From NCBI GenBank assembly GCA_029863305.1, contig JAOTVR010000032.1, positions 1 to 34,728 of the forward strand: a DNA stretch of 34,728 nucleotides, given 5' to 3'. A model generated the notes under the pieces. That model ran no database searches. It was given only the letters and a program-made list of their open reading frames with translations, and was not told where the DNA came from. The first letter of the stretch is position 1. The number at the start of each line of letters is the position of its first letter. Position numbers and translations under genes: made by a program. This DNA is from Gammaproteobacteria bacterium. Its GTDB lineage: Bacteria > Pseudomonadota > Gammaproteobacteria > Steroidobacterales > Woeseiaceae. Shown here piece after piece: positions 28,374 through 34,728 of the stretch.

Positions 28374-28382
28374 GTCAGTCAC

Positions 28383-28628
28383 TCTGTTCTGTCAGTCATC
28401 TGCGGCCACTTGATGTTCATCACCTGCCCGTGCTCGTACGGTCTCGCAGGAGCAACCTGGGTCATAACGATCGAAGTGGATGCACTTGTCAGTGCCGGTC
28501 CTCGGAGGCCTCCGTTTGTCAGTGTTGCTTCATGACAGCGGATAGGACGGGCTTTCGGGCGCGGATAATAGCAGCGCCAAGGCCCCTAAACCAGCGAATT
28601 TTCAGCAAAATTAGTCGATAATCGCGCG
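28383..28628. promoter_or_regulatory. Divergent intergenic region upstream of EF-G
   Basis: A 246-bp gene-free stretch between EF-G (minus) and the TfpX-like gene (plus). It contains several copies of TGTCAGT (near 28399, 28468 and 28519 on the plus strand) and a 12-bp palindrome CGGAGGCCTCCG at 28503-28514. No clear sigma-70 promoter was located. It must hold promoters for both genes. Confidence 0.4.
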
Positions 28629-29369
28629 ATGACACGACTGCGCCTTTTTCGGCTCCGAACTGCGGCCACGATCGGCCTGCTGCTACTCCTGTTCGCTGCG
28701 GTTCGGCTGCTCTGGTATCCGGGCGGATATTTCGCCGTTTTTGGCGTCGGCAAGCTGTTTCTGATACTGGCCACGGTCATGCTGGTGATTGGGCCTGGAC
28801 TCTCCGTATTCGTGTTCAAGGCTGGCAAAAAAGGCCTGACAATGGATCTCTGGCTGCTTGCCAGCGTGGAATTCGCGGCCGCCGTCGCGGCGATGTCGAT
28901 ACTCTACGTGCGGCAACCCTATTTCACAGTGTTTGCCGTCGATCGCTTTGAGGCGGTCTCCTGGCGAGAAGTTGACGTGACGCAGATCGGCGATCCCACG
29001 TTACGACGACGCCCTGGTCATGCGCCGCGGCTTGTTTACGCTGAGCTGCCGACCGACCCCGAGGTCTTCGATCGCCTGATCGATGAGACGGTGTTTGGTG
29101 GTATGCAGGACATCGACCGGCGGCCGGAATTCTGGAAGCCTTACAGCGCCGGAATCCCTGCTGTGAAAGCCGCGGCGAAGCCGCTTGATGAACTGTTGCG
29201 TGGCGACGATTCGCGCGCCAGCCGTCTGGCACGCTGGCTATCGCGGCAGGCGGGGAGTAGCGGCGATTTCGTGTATTTACCCGTGCGGGGCAGGGGCGGT
29301 GATGCAACGATGATTTTGCACGCCGAGGTTGGCTTTCCGGTGGCGATCGTCGATGTCGATCCGTGGTGA
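28629..29369 (+). CDS. TfpX/TfpZ-like type IV pilin accessory protein (orphan)
   Basis: A 246-aa protein matching the layout of TfpX/TfpZ proteins: a basic N-terminus and hydrophobic segment (12-27), WYPGGYFAVFGVGKLFLILA at about 29-48, GPGLSVFVFKAGKKGLTMDL at 55-74, a membrane span, then RQPYFTVFAVDRF. The rest is a soluble domain. In Pseudomonas these proteins sit beside pilA and help pilin assembly, but no pilin gene is nearby. The match is by motif only, so it may be a wider family of membrane proteins. No strong ribosome binding site is seen. Its TGA is followed immediately by the stop of the zinc peptidase. Confidence 0.75.
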   Translation: MTRLRLFRLRTAATIGLLLLLFAAVRLLWYPGGYFAVFGVGKLFLILATVMLVIGPGLSVFVFKAGKKGLTMDLWLLASVEFAAAVAAMSILYVRQPYFTVFAVDRFEAVSWREVDVTQIGDPTLRRRPGHAPRLVYAELPTDPEVFDRLIDETVFGGMQDIDRRPEFWKPYSAGIPAVKAAAKPLDELLRGDDSRASRLARWLSRQAGSSGDFVYLPVRGRGGDATMILHAEVGFPVAIVDVDPW

Positions 29370-30053
29370 TCAGCGCCGCAGGATCGCCCACCAACGGGCG
29401 ATGTTCAGCAGACTCATGAGCGACGCCGCAACATAGGTCAACGCAGCAGCGCGGAGCAAACTGCGCGCGTGTGGCCGATCGACGGTTTTTAGAATTCGGT
29501 GCTCATCGAGCATCGGCAGTGCGCGTGCGAAGCTGGCGTCGAATTCGGTTGGCAGGGTCGCAAGATGAATAAGCGTCGATGTACCGAGGGTCAGCAGTCC
29601 TGCGCCAAACATCAGGATGCTCAGCCCCGGCGTGCGTGTCAGCGCGCCGACAAATGGCGAAATCATTAGCACGGCGGCACCGAGCTTTTCAACGTTACGA
29701 CTGGCGCGTACCAGGCGACTGCGAATTTTCAGCGGTGCGTAGCCGTCATGATCCTGAATCGCATGACCGACTTCATGGGCGGCGACCGTAATTGCAGTGA
29801 GCGATCTGCCATTGAACTTGTCTTCGGTGAGACGCACTGCCTTCTTGTCGGGATCGTAGTGATCACCTTCCGCAGTGAGTTCTACGGAGACTCCGGTCAG
29901 ACCGTGCTTGTCGAGCAGGTGACGGGCAAGTTGGGCGCCGGTTCCCGAATACCGATCTGCCGGCTGGCTGTAACGCTGCAAAACCCGCTGCACCCAAATT
30001 CCGGGCCCGAAGACGACGGCGGCGATCAGCAAAATGAAAAAGATGATTGTCAT
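29370..30053 (-). CDS. YugP-like zinc metallopeptidase (Zn_peptidase_2)
   Basis: A 227-aa membrane peptidase. A membrane span begins the protein (TIIFFILLIAAVVFGPGIWV), followed by YSGTGAQLARHLLDKHGL, then DHYDPDKKAVRL, and the zinc site H93-E94-x-x-H97 in AAHEVGHAIQDH. Two further hydrophobic regions lie at about 125-165 and 205-222. The family (PF04298) is widespread and uncharacterised, probably with a membrane-facing active site. All catalytic residues are present. It is divergent from the SLC13 permease and its stop abuts the TfpX-like gene. Confidence 0.9.
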   Translation of the reverse strand: MTIIFFILLIAAVVFGPGIWVQRVLQRYSQPADRYSGTGAQLARHLLDKHGLTGVSVELTAEGDHYDPDKKAVRLTEDKFNGRSLTAITVAAHEVGHAIQDHDGYAPLKIRSRLVRASRNVEKLGAAVLMISPFVGALTRTPGLSILMFGAGLLTLGTSTLIHLATLPTEFDASFARALPMLDEHRILKTVDRPHARSLLRAAALTYVAASLMSLLNIARWWAILRR

Positions 30054-30126
30054 GTACTCATCGTATCGTGCCTTCGCTGCATTCTGCTATTGTCGGCAAT
30101 CGATTCAACATGCGAGCCAGCCGATC

Positions 30127-31899
30127 GTGACGACAGACCAGATGCTGCTTTTCGGGCTGCTTTTTTTCGTGTTCGTTTTTCTGATCTGGGGCCGTTGGCG
30201 CTATGACCTGGTCGCCTTTGTGGCACTTCTGATCGCATTACTGACCGGAATCGTGCCGAAAGAACAGGCCTTTTCCGGATTTGGTCATCCGGCCACGGTG
30301 ATCATTGCGCTGGTACTGATCGTCAGTCGCGGCCTGTCGAACTCCGGTGTTATCGAATTGTTGGCGCGATATGTCATTGATTCCGGTCGGCGGCTGGCGG
30401 CACATGTCAGCATCATGTCGGGTCTGGCTGCGGCGCTGTCGGCCATTATGAACAACGTTGCCGCACTCGCTCTGCTGATGCCGCTCGATCTGCAGGCGGC
30501 CAGGAAAAGTGGCCGCAGCCCGGCCTTATCGCTCATGCCGCTGTCGTTCGCCTCTATTCTCGGTGGCATGATCACGCTGATCGGTACACCGCCCAATATT
30601 GTCGTGGCCGAATTTCGCGGCGACGCCCTTGGCGCGTCTTACAGGATGTTCGATTTTGCCCCGGTGGGTATCGCCTGTGCGGCCGTCGGTGTGGCCTATG
30701 TCGCCCTGATCGGCTGGCGTTTGCTGCCGACAGAACGGCGTTCGGCAAGCGCTGCGCAGGATTTGTTCGATCTTGCGGATTATATCGCCGAAGTTCGTGT
30801 CCCGGATGGATCGGACATCATTGGCCAGCGTGTGCGCGATCTTGACGAACTCGCCGACAAGGTCGATGTCGACATCGTCGGGCTGATTCGACGCGGGCGC
30901 AGGCTGCCGGGACTGGCGCGTATTGCAGAGATCAAGGCCGGCGACGTGTTGGTTATCGAAGCGAGTCCCGACAGCCTTGAGGACGCGATCGGTACATTGA
31001 AAGTCGACTACGTTGGCAAAGGGGAGGGCCTTCTCAAGGGCGAGGATCTGACGCTTAATGAGGTCGTGGTGCAGGAGTCGTCAAGACTTGCGGGTCGATC
31101 TGCAATGTCTGTCAAGCTTCTGTACCGCTATCGCGTAGCACTGGTGGGCGTTTCGCGCCAGGGCAAACGGTTTCGGGAAAACGTGAGGAAGCTCGTGCTG
31201 AATCCCGGCGATGTACTGCTGCTTCTCGGGCCGGATGAACGGCTTGCCGACGTAACCGGCCTCCTTGGTTTATTGCCGCTCGCCGATCGCGGGCAACGTG
31301 TGATTCAGCGCAACAAAGCCTGGCTGGCCGTCAGCCTTTTCGTAGCAGCCATTGCGGCTGCGAGTTTTAGTCTGGTCTATCTGCCGGTTGCTTTGGGCTG
31401 CGTAGTGGCGGCATATGTCTTTTTCAGAATTGTGCCGATTCGTGAAGTGTATGACTCGATTGAGTGGCCTGTGATCGTCCTGCTCGGATCCATGATACCC
31501 ATCGGCTCGGCTTTGCAATCGACCGGAGGTACCGCGCTGATAGCCGGGAGCATCGTCGACGTATCGGCCGGGTTTTCGCCCGCGGTGGTCTTGCTGCTGC
31601 TGGTCGTCGTCACAATGACCCTGTCCGATGTCATGAACAATACGGCGACAGCCGTTATCGCCGCACCGATTGCGATCGAGATTGCCTCCAGGCTTGACGT
31701 CAATCCCGATGCTTTTTTGATGGGTGTAGCGGTGGCGGCGTCGTGTGCGTTTCTGACGCCGATCGGGCACAAGAACAACACGCTGATCATGGGGCCGGGC
31801 GGTTATCGATTCGGCGATTACTGGCGAATGGGTTTGCCGCTGGAGATTCTGATCGTCGCCGTTGCCGTGCCGACAATCCTCTTTGTCTGGCCATTGTAA
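30127..31899 (+). CDS. SLC13/ArsB-type permease with two TrkA-C domains
   Basis: About 590 aa from GTG 30127 (ATG 30142 is an alternative; the frame opens further to 30034 but there overlaps the peptidase start). The N-terminal half has about six spans (LLFGLLFFVFVFLIWGRWRY, GFGHPATVIIALVLIVSRGL, ALSAIMNNVAALALLMPLDL, LGGMITLIGTPPNIVVAEF). Two TrkA-C (RCK_C) domains follow at about 220-290 and 310-390 (GDVLVIEA and GDVLLLLGP ends), then the second bundle with SDVMNNTATAVIAAPIAIE and TPIGHKNNTLIMGPGGYRFGDYWR. The layout is that of bacterial SLC13-family sodium symporters for anions such as sulfate or dicarboxylates; the substrate is unknown. The TrkA-C pair suggests ligand gating. Confidence 0.9.
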   Translation: MTTDQMLLFGLLFFVFVFLIWGRWRYDLVAFVALLIALLTGIVPKEQAFSGFGHPATVIIALVLIVSRGLSNSGVIELLARYVIDSGRRLAAHVSIMSGLAAALSAIMNNVAALALLMPLDLQAARKSGRSPALSLMPLSFASILGGMITLIGTPPNIVVAEFRGDALGASYRMFDFAPVGIACAAVGVAYVALIGWRLLPTERRSASAAQDLFDLADYIAEVRVPDGSDIIGQRVRDLDELADKVDVDIVGLIRRGRRLPGLARIAEIKAGDVLVIEASPDSLEDAIGTLKVDYVGKGEGLLKGEDLTLNEVVVQESSRLAGRSAMSVKLLYRYRVALVGVSRQGKRFRENVRKLVLNPGDVLLLLGPDERLADVTGLLGLLPLADRGQRVIQRNKAWLAVSLFVAAIAAASFSLVYLPVALGCVVAAYVFFRIVPIREVYDSIEWPVIVLLGSMIPIGSALQSTGGTALIAGSIVDVSAGFSPAVVLLLLVVVTMTLSDVMNNTATAVIAAPIAIEIASRLDVNPDAFLMGVAVAASCAFLTPIGHKNNTLIMGPGGYRFGDYWRMGLPLEILIVAVAVPTILFVWPL

Positions 31900-32129
31900 G
31901 ACTGCGTTTATGTTAAACAGGTGTCGCAAAATACCTGAAATGCGGGTCAATAAGTGACAGCGGGCAGCACATTGTCTCTGGCCGCCCGCGCCCGGTCTGA
32001 GCAGATTGGCATATAAAACAGACGGTTACATCCGAAGATCAAATTGGCACAGCTGTTGCAACATGAATCTGCATAGGAAGCGCGGTCACGGCAACCGGTG
32101 ACCGGTCAGACAGATTCACGGAGGACATC
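31900..32129. promoter_or_regulatory. Intergenic leader with hairpin upstream of the 77-aa gene
   Basis: A 230-bp gene-free stretch. An inverted repeat CGGTCAC (32083-32089) / GTGACCG (32098-32104) lies about 25 bp before the ATG at 32130, and CACGGAGGACATC gives a good ribosome binding site. It might be a leader hairpin; no T-run follows. No confident promoter was placed. Confidence 0.35.
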
Positions 32130-32363
32130 ATGGTGCAAGCAACGATTCAGGACTGGACTGAAAGCCAGGTATTGCTCAAGTACGACGAGCATCGCGACGT
32201 GAAATATCGGGTCTATCGCGACAATGGAATAATATTTCAGGAAATCCGCGAAGCTGATGATACGCCTATCCACACGCTCGAGATTCCGCAGGGCATGAAA
32301 CTCGATCGCAGCAGCTACGAAGTACTGCTACGATACGTGTTGCTCGACGTTGTCGCGGCGTAA
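32130..32363 (+). CDS. Uncharacterised 77-aa protein
   Basis: A soluble 77-aa protein with GGAGG at good spacing before the ATG, so it is probably real. It is rich in charged residues, with short beta-like segments (SQVLLKYDEHRDVKYRVYRD; IHTLEIPQGMKL). No family is recognised. It is followed after 41 bp by the L7/L12-domain membrane protein, and both have strong ribosome binding sites, so they may be co-transcribed. Confidence 0.7.
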   Translation: MVQATIQDWTESQVLLKYDEHRDVKYRVYRDNGIIFQEIREADDTPIHTLEIPQGMKLDRSSYEVLLRYVLLDVVAA

Positions 32364-32404
32364 GTCGCATGCCGTAAGCCGGCCGGATACCCACGGAGGC
32401 GAGC

Positions 32405-32674
32405 GTGGAAGAACCCGAATACACTGTCTCGGACGATGTCATTGCGGCTCTGGACAGCGGCCGCACGATAGAGGCGGTCAAGTTGCTTCGGCAGGAAACC
32501 GGATTGGGCCTGAAAGAAGCCAAGGACGTCATCGATGCGCTGGCGCAGGAGCGTCGGGGCAAATCGCAGCTGACAACGAGCATGCCTGAGGAGGGCGGCG
32601 CCAGCGGCCTGATCAAACTGCTGCTTGTCATCGCTGTGCTGCTGGCCGGCTACTCGTACTTTTTTGCAGACTGA
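32405..32674 (+). CDS. Membrane-anchored L7/L12 C-terminal-domain protein
   Basis: An 89-aa protein starting at GTG 32405 after ACGGAGG. Residues 8-46 (VIAALDSGRTIEAVKLLRQE then TGLGLKEAKDVIDAL) match the helical part of the ribosomal protein L7/L12 C-terminal domain, the part that binds translation factors, without the dimerisation domain or hinge. A linker (about 47-66) leads to a C-terminal span LIKLLLVIAVLLAGYSYFF. It is therefore a tail-anchored L7/L12-like domain facing the cytoplasm. Similar small proteins occur in other bacteria with unknown roles. It is not the ribosomal protein. Confidence 0.82.
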   Translation: MEEPEYTVSDDVIAALDSGRTIEAVKLLRQETGLGLKEAKDVIDALAQERRGKSQLTTSMPEEGGASGLIKLLLVIAVLLAGYSYFFAD

Positions 32675-32677
32675 GTT

Positions 32678-33020
32678 TCAGATTTCTACCGCGCCGTGCC
32701 GCTCGACGACTTCCCAGACACGCAGCAGGTTTCCACCCAGGATCTTGCGGATATCGTCTTCACTATGACCACGACGCAATAATCGCTCGATCAGTTTTGG
32801 ATAGCTCGATACATCTTGAGGTATGGCTGACATCGGCCATGATTCCGAGCCGGTTCGTCTCGCGAACGACTGCCACGCCAAATTCGCTGAGTCCGCCCGA
32901 AATCGAACGCGGATAGTCGAAGTCACCGCTTTCGGTGGCTTGCGAAATGTCCTCCCCGGACCGGCCACAGGCGACGAGAATTACTGCAGCTGTTACGAGG
33001 CTGGCGGTGTTATTTCCCAT
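32678..33020 (-). pseudogene. Collapsed M19 membrane dipeptidase gene
   Basis: Minus-strand remnants of a lipoprotein M19 dipeptidase, normally about 400 aa. From ATG 33020 the frame gives a signal and lipobox (MGNNTASLVTAAVILVAC), then GLSEFGVAVVRETNRLGIMA and DVSHTS, the family segment preceding the active site. Near 32811-32824 the sequence jumps in a different frame to QDVSSYPKLIERLLRRGHSE and DDIRKILGGNLLRVWEVVE, the conserved dipeptidase C-terminus. The intervening ~200 residues, including most metal ligands, are missing, as is the N-terminal catalytic part. At least two deletions and one frameshift are needed. It cannot encode an active enzyme. Confidence 0.82.
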
Positions 33021-33124
33021 GAGGCGCGGATTTTTCTCTGGCTCCAGGAGTCGAACATTGTAACAATGAGATACGGCCCAGCGTCCAGTGCCGATTGCGC
33101 TGGCCATGAACAGGAGGAATAACC

Positions 33125-33469
33125 GTGAGCAATGAAAACCCGACAGTCGATCAGGCCCCTGCCGACGATAGCGACAGCGGCAAAATCGAAAAAAATCTGA
33201 AATCGCGGGCGACCTGGCTGCGCTTGTTGTTTATGTGCATCTTTGGCCTGTTAATCAGCCTGGCGGGCATGGTTGGCACCGCGATCGTCGTGCTCGGATT
33301 TCTTTGGGTGCTCTTCACCGGCGAGGTAAATCGTGAGTTGCGGCAGGTAGGGCAGAGCCTGGCGAGCTATATGTACGAAATCGTTCGCTATCTGACGTTC
33401 AATTCCGAGCAGAAACCGTTTCCATTTGGTGGGGCGTGGCCGTCAGCCGGTCCAGAGGACGAGGCTTAG
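33125..33469 (+). CDS. DUF4389 domain small membrane protein
   Basis: A 114-aa protein from GTG 33125, preceded by AGGAGG at good spacing. After a charged N-terminus (about 28 residues) comes a membrane region TWLRLLFMCIFGLLISLAGM to GFLWVLFTG, then NRELRQVGQSLASYMYEIVR and YLTFNSEQKPFPF. This is the DUF4389 layout. The function is unknown. Its stop overlaps the stop of the convergent partner gene (TTAG). Confidence 0.88.
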   Translation: MSNENPTVDQAPADDSDSGKIEKNLKSRATWLRLLFMCIFGLLISLAGMVGTAIVVLGFLWVLFTGEVNRELRQVGQSLASYMYEIVRYLTFNSEQKPFPFGGAWPSAGPEDEA

Positions 33470-33720
33470 ACGGACAGCTCTCGCTGATCCGGTTGCCAGT
33501 GAGTTAGATTGACACGCGCGCCTCCCATGCCGAGGCCCCGAACCCATTTTGCAGCCGCATCGAGCGTTACCCAGGTCTTGACCTTGCCCTTGTGGGTCTC
33601 TGCGGTAATCGGGCCGTTTGGTGTTCGCGCCTCTACGTGAAAACGTGCTCCGGCAGCAATAATGTCGATGTTCTTGATTGCGCCGGCGGCAACCATGGCG
33701 CGCAACATTTTCTCATCCAT
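33466..33720 (-). CDS. Small partner protein of RHH regulator (ParC-like partition-associated?)
   Basis: About 84 aa from ATG 33720, chosen because GAGGA lies 6 nt upstream; ATG 33726 is too close to that site. It overlaps the RHH gene stop by 8 nt (ATGGATGA), so the two are translationally coupled. The sequence LRAMVAAGAIKNIDIIAAGA then FHVEARTPNGPI and VKTWVTLDAAAKWVRGLGMG resembles small plasmid partition-associated (ParC-like) proteins; I am not certain of this. No enzymatic motif is visible. A toxin-antitoxin role is possible but not shown. Confidence 0.65.
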   Translation of the reverse strand: MDEKMLRAMVAAGAIKNIDIIAAGARFHVEARTPNGPITAETHKGKVKTWVTLDAAAKWVRGLGMGGARVNLTHWQPDQRELSV

Positions 33721-33907
33721 TCTCATTCCTCGGGAATAGGTCAGACTGTTCGGGAATCGTGATGCCGGCCTGATCGCAGTGGCGGCGAATCAGGACTTCG
33801 ACCATATTGGCGACGCTTCGATGTTCCAGCGCGGCGGCCTCTCGCACGGCTTCCTTTATCGAAGGATTGATGCGCAAGTTCAGCGTCGAGATCTTGGTTT
33901 TGGCCAT
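33713..33907 (-). CDS. Ribbon-helix-helix DNA-binding protein (Arc/MetJ-type)
   Basis: 64 aa from ATG 33907. MAKTKISTLNLRINPSIKEA is followed by VREAAALEHRSVANMVEVLI, the beta-helix-helix pattern of RHH repressors and antitoxins. The upstream ATG at 33916 lies inside the -10 box, so it is rejected. The promoter predicts a transcript beginning at or next to the A of ATG 33907, hence leaderless. It probably represses its own promoter, as RHH antitoxin-like proteins do; that is an inference. It is coupled to the small partner downstream. Confidence 0.82.
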   Translation of the reverse strand: MAKTKISTLNLRINPSIKEAVREAAALEHRSVANMVEVLIRRHCDQAGITIPEQSDLFPRNENG

Positions 33908-33914
33908 GCAATAC

Positions 33915-33943
33915 ATTATAACGATAAAGTAACTGAAATGTAA
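33915..33943 (-). promoter_or_regulatory. Sigma-70 promoter of the RHH/partner operon (leaderless)
   Basis: On the minus strand, -35 TTACAT (33943-33938) and perfect -10 TATAAT (33920-33915) are 17 nt apart. Position 33907, the A of the RHH ATG, is 8 nt beyond the -10, so transcription should begin at the start codon itself. Confidence 0.8.
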
Positions 33944-34020
33944 CGCACTATGCGGCCTTATTTTCAGATCAGGAGGTCTCTGTCGCGGAACAGCCGGCGG
34001 TTTTGCGCTAGGGTTTCGCC

Positions 34021-34458
34021 ATGACGATCGATCTTCTTGCGCGAAACTGGGCTCTGGTGATCGCGAGCGTGCTCTGGACCGCAGTTCTGCTGTTTGTCGC
34101 GTTCAGAATTTTCCAGGATTCGCCACGCGGGCGATTGTGGGCGACTGTCAGGCAGCTTCGGCGTCGAGAGGCCACGGCGCGTAACGCGCGCCGGGTTGTG
34201 GCCAAATCAGCGGCGAAATTGACCCGACTGCGCGCAAATGCCGCGGCAAAGAAGCCGAGGCATCTGGAGGAGGCGGCGGGATCCCTGGAGGATGCGCGGG
34301 CATTGCAGAAAATCTGCGACGATCAGGTACTTGTGGCGCGCAATCATGTACGCAAGCTCATACTCGAAGAGTATCCACCGAAACGGCACGCGGCGATGCG
34401 TGAGAGGTATCTCGGTCAGGAAAGTCCCGATACCGCTCCGTTCAGGCTCGACGGTTGA
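34021..34458 (+). CDS. Uncharacterised membrane-anchored coiled-coil protein
   Basis: A 145-aa protein with one N-terminal span (WALVIASVLWTAVLLFVAF) followed by a basic, Ala-rich helical region with heptad-like spacing (about residues 45-95; ATARNARRVVAKSAAKLTRL) and a charged tail. The ribosome binding site is weak. No family is recognised. It is likely an inner-membrane protein with a cytoplasmic coiled coil, perhaps scaffold-like. Confidence 0.65.
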   Translation: MTIDLLARNWALVIASVLWTAVLLFVAFRIFQDSPRGRLWATVRQLRRREATARNARRVVAKSAAKLTRLRANAAAKKPRHLEEAAGSLEDARALQKICDDQVLVARNHVRKLILEEYPPKRHAAMRERYLGQESPDTAPFRLDG

Positions 34459-34560
34459 CATCCAGGCACGCTGCGAGCCAGCACCGATAAGTAGATGCAA
34501 CCATTCAGGCCGGCACGAATCTGTCCTAAACTCAACAGCAGCCAAATACGGGAGAGAGCA

Positions 34561-34665
34561 ATGGAACAGACGATCTTCATGATCTGTATGTTTTTCGGCG
34601 TATCGGCTGTTGCGCTGATTGCGTTTACACTTCTTTTCATCGCGTTGGGCCGCGTCAAGGTCTAG
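34561..34665 (+). CDS. 34-aa hydrophobic peptide
   Basis: A complete short frame from ATG 34561 to TAG, preceded by GGGAGAGAGCA, a good ribosome binding site. The peptide is MEQTIFMICMFFGVSAVALI followed by AFTLLFIALGRVKV: one membrane span with a short basic end. It was not picked up by ordinary gene length cutoffs. No family can be named. Confidence 0.6.
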   Translation: MEQTIFMICMFFGVSAVALIAFTLLFIALGRVKV

Positions 34666-34728
34666 GACTCCTGCGGCGCCGATCGGCGTTGTTCCCAAAT
34701 GCTACCAGGCGCTGCCGGCAGCCTGCGC

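Noticed and set aside
30034..30126. Upstream extension of the SLC13 permease
   Set aside because: It overlaps the divergent YugP-like gene start and adds Cys/Tyr-rich residues that do not fit the family.
31270..31950. 226-aa minus-strand reading frame
   Set aside because: Antisense to the SLC13-like permease C-terminal bundle; composition is Arg/His/Asp-rich with no motif.
32763..33107. 114-aa complete gene on the minus strand
   Set aside because: It is one frame of the broken M19 dipeptidase; its end is nonsense after the deletion junction and the first 29 residues lie before the signal peptide.

Overview
The window looks like chromosomal DNA of a free-living, probably marine or sediment, gammaproteobacterium. 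The evidence is a fairly high GC content, gammaproteobacterial-type proteins (YniC/HxpB-like and YihX-like phosphatases, MarC, RarD, a UspE-like tandem stress protein, an ExeA-like ATPase, a DUF4389 protein), a second EF-G outside a str operon, and many secreted peptidases. A Woeseiaceae-like or neighbouring lineage is a guess from overall flavour, not something shown here. Non-AUG starts are common: TTG for marC, a dienelactone hydrolase, rarD and one HAD phosphatase; GTG for several others.

Layout. 1-7.6 kb: a truncated acyltransferase-3 membrane protein, a DmpA-type P1 peptidase coupled to a FAD-dependent amino-acid-oxidase-like gene, hxpB, an uncharacterised exported protein, marC and asnA. 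7.7-13 kb: a methyltransferase, then a segment bounded on the left by a degenerate 45-nt copy of the 3' part of tRNA-Arg(CCU) and on the right by the intact tRNA gene. Between them lie an uncharacterised membrane protein, a YihX-like phosphatase, a PAS-only protein, a methyltransferase and a PfkB sugar kinase. This is the arrangement expected of an old integration at a tRNA 3' end, but no integrase remains. 13-18.4 kb: a small holin-like membrane protein, a dienelactone hydrolase followed by a lipoprotein M28 peptidase, a host-attachment-protein/universal-stress-protein pair, and a secreted protein with an internal duplication and a strong terminator.

18.4-26.3 kb: an ExeA-like ATPase with a very long acidic tail, divergent from an RND efflux operon (adaptor, permease, RarD-type permease). 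26.3-32 kb: EF-G, an orphan TfpX/TfpZ-like protein, a YugP-like zinc peptidase and an SLC13/TrkA-C permease. 32-34.7 kb: small genes, namely an uncharacterised 77-aa protein, a membrane-anchored L7/L12 C-terminal-domain protein, the ruins of an M19 membrane dipeptidase gene, a DUF4389 protein, a ribbon-helix-helix protein with a small partner under a promoter that predicts a leaderless mRNA, a coiled-coil membrane protein and a 34-aa membrane peptide.

No complete mobile element, CRISPR array, rRNA or phage module is visible. The most unusual signals are the tRNA-Arg scar and the segment it encloses, the leaderless RHH/partner pair, the L7/L12-CTD membrane protein pair, the ATPase with the giant acidic tail, and the collapsed dipeptidase pseudogene.
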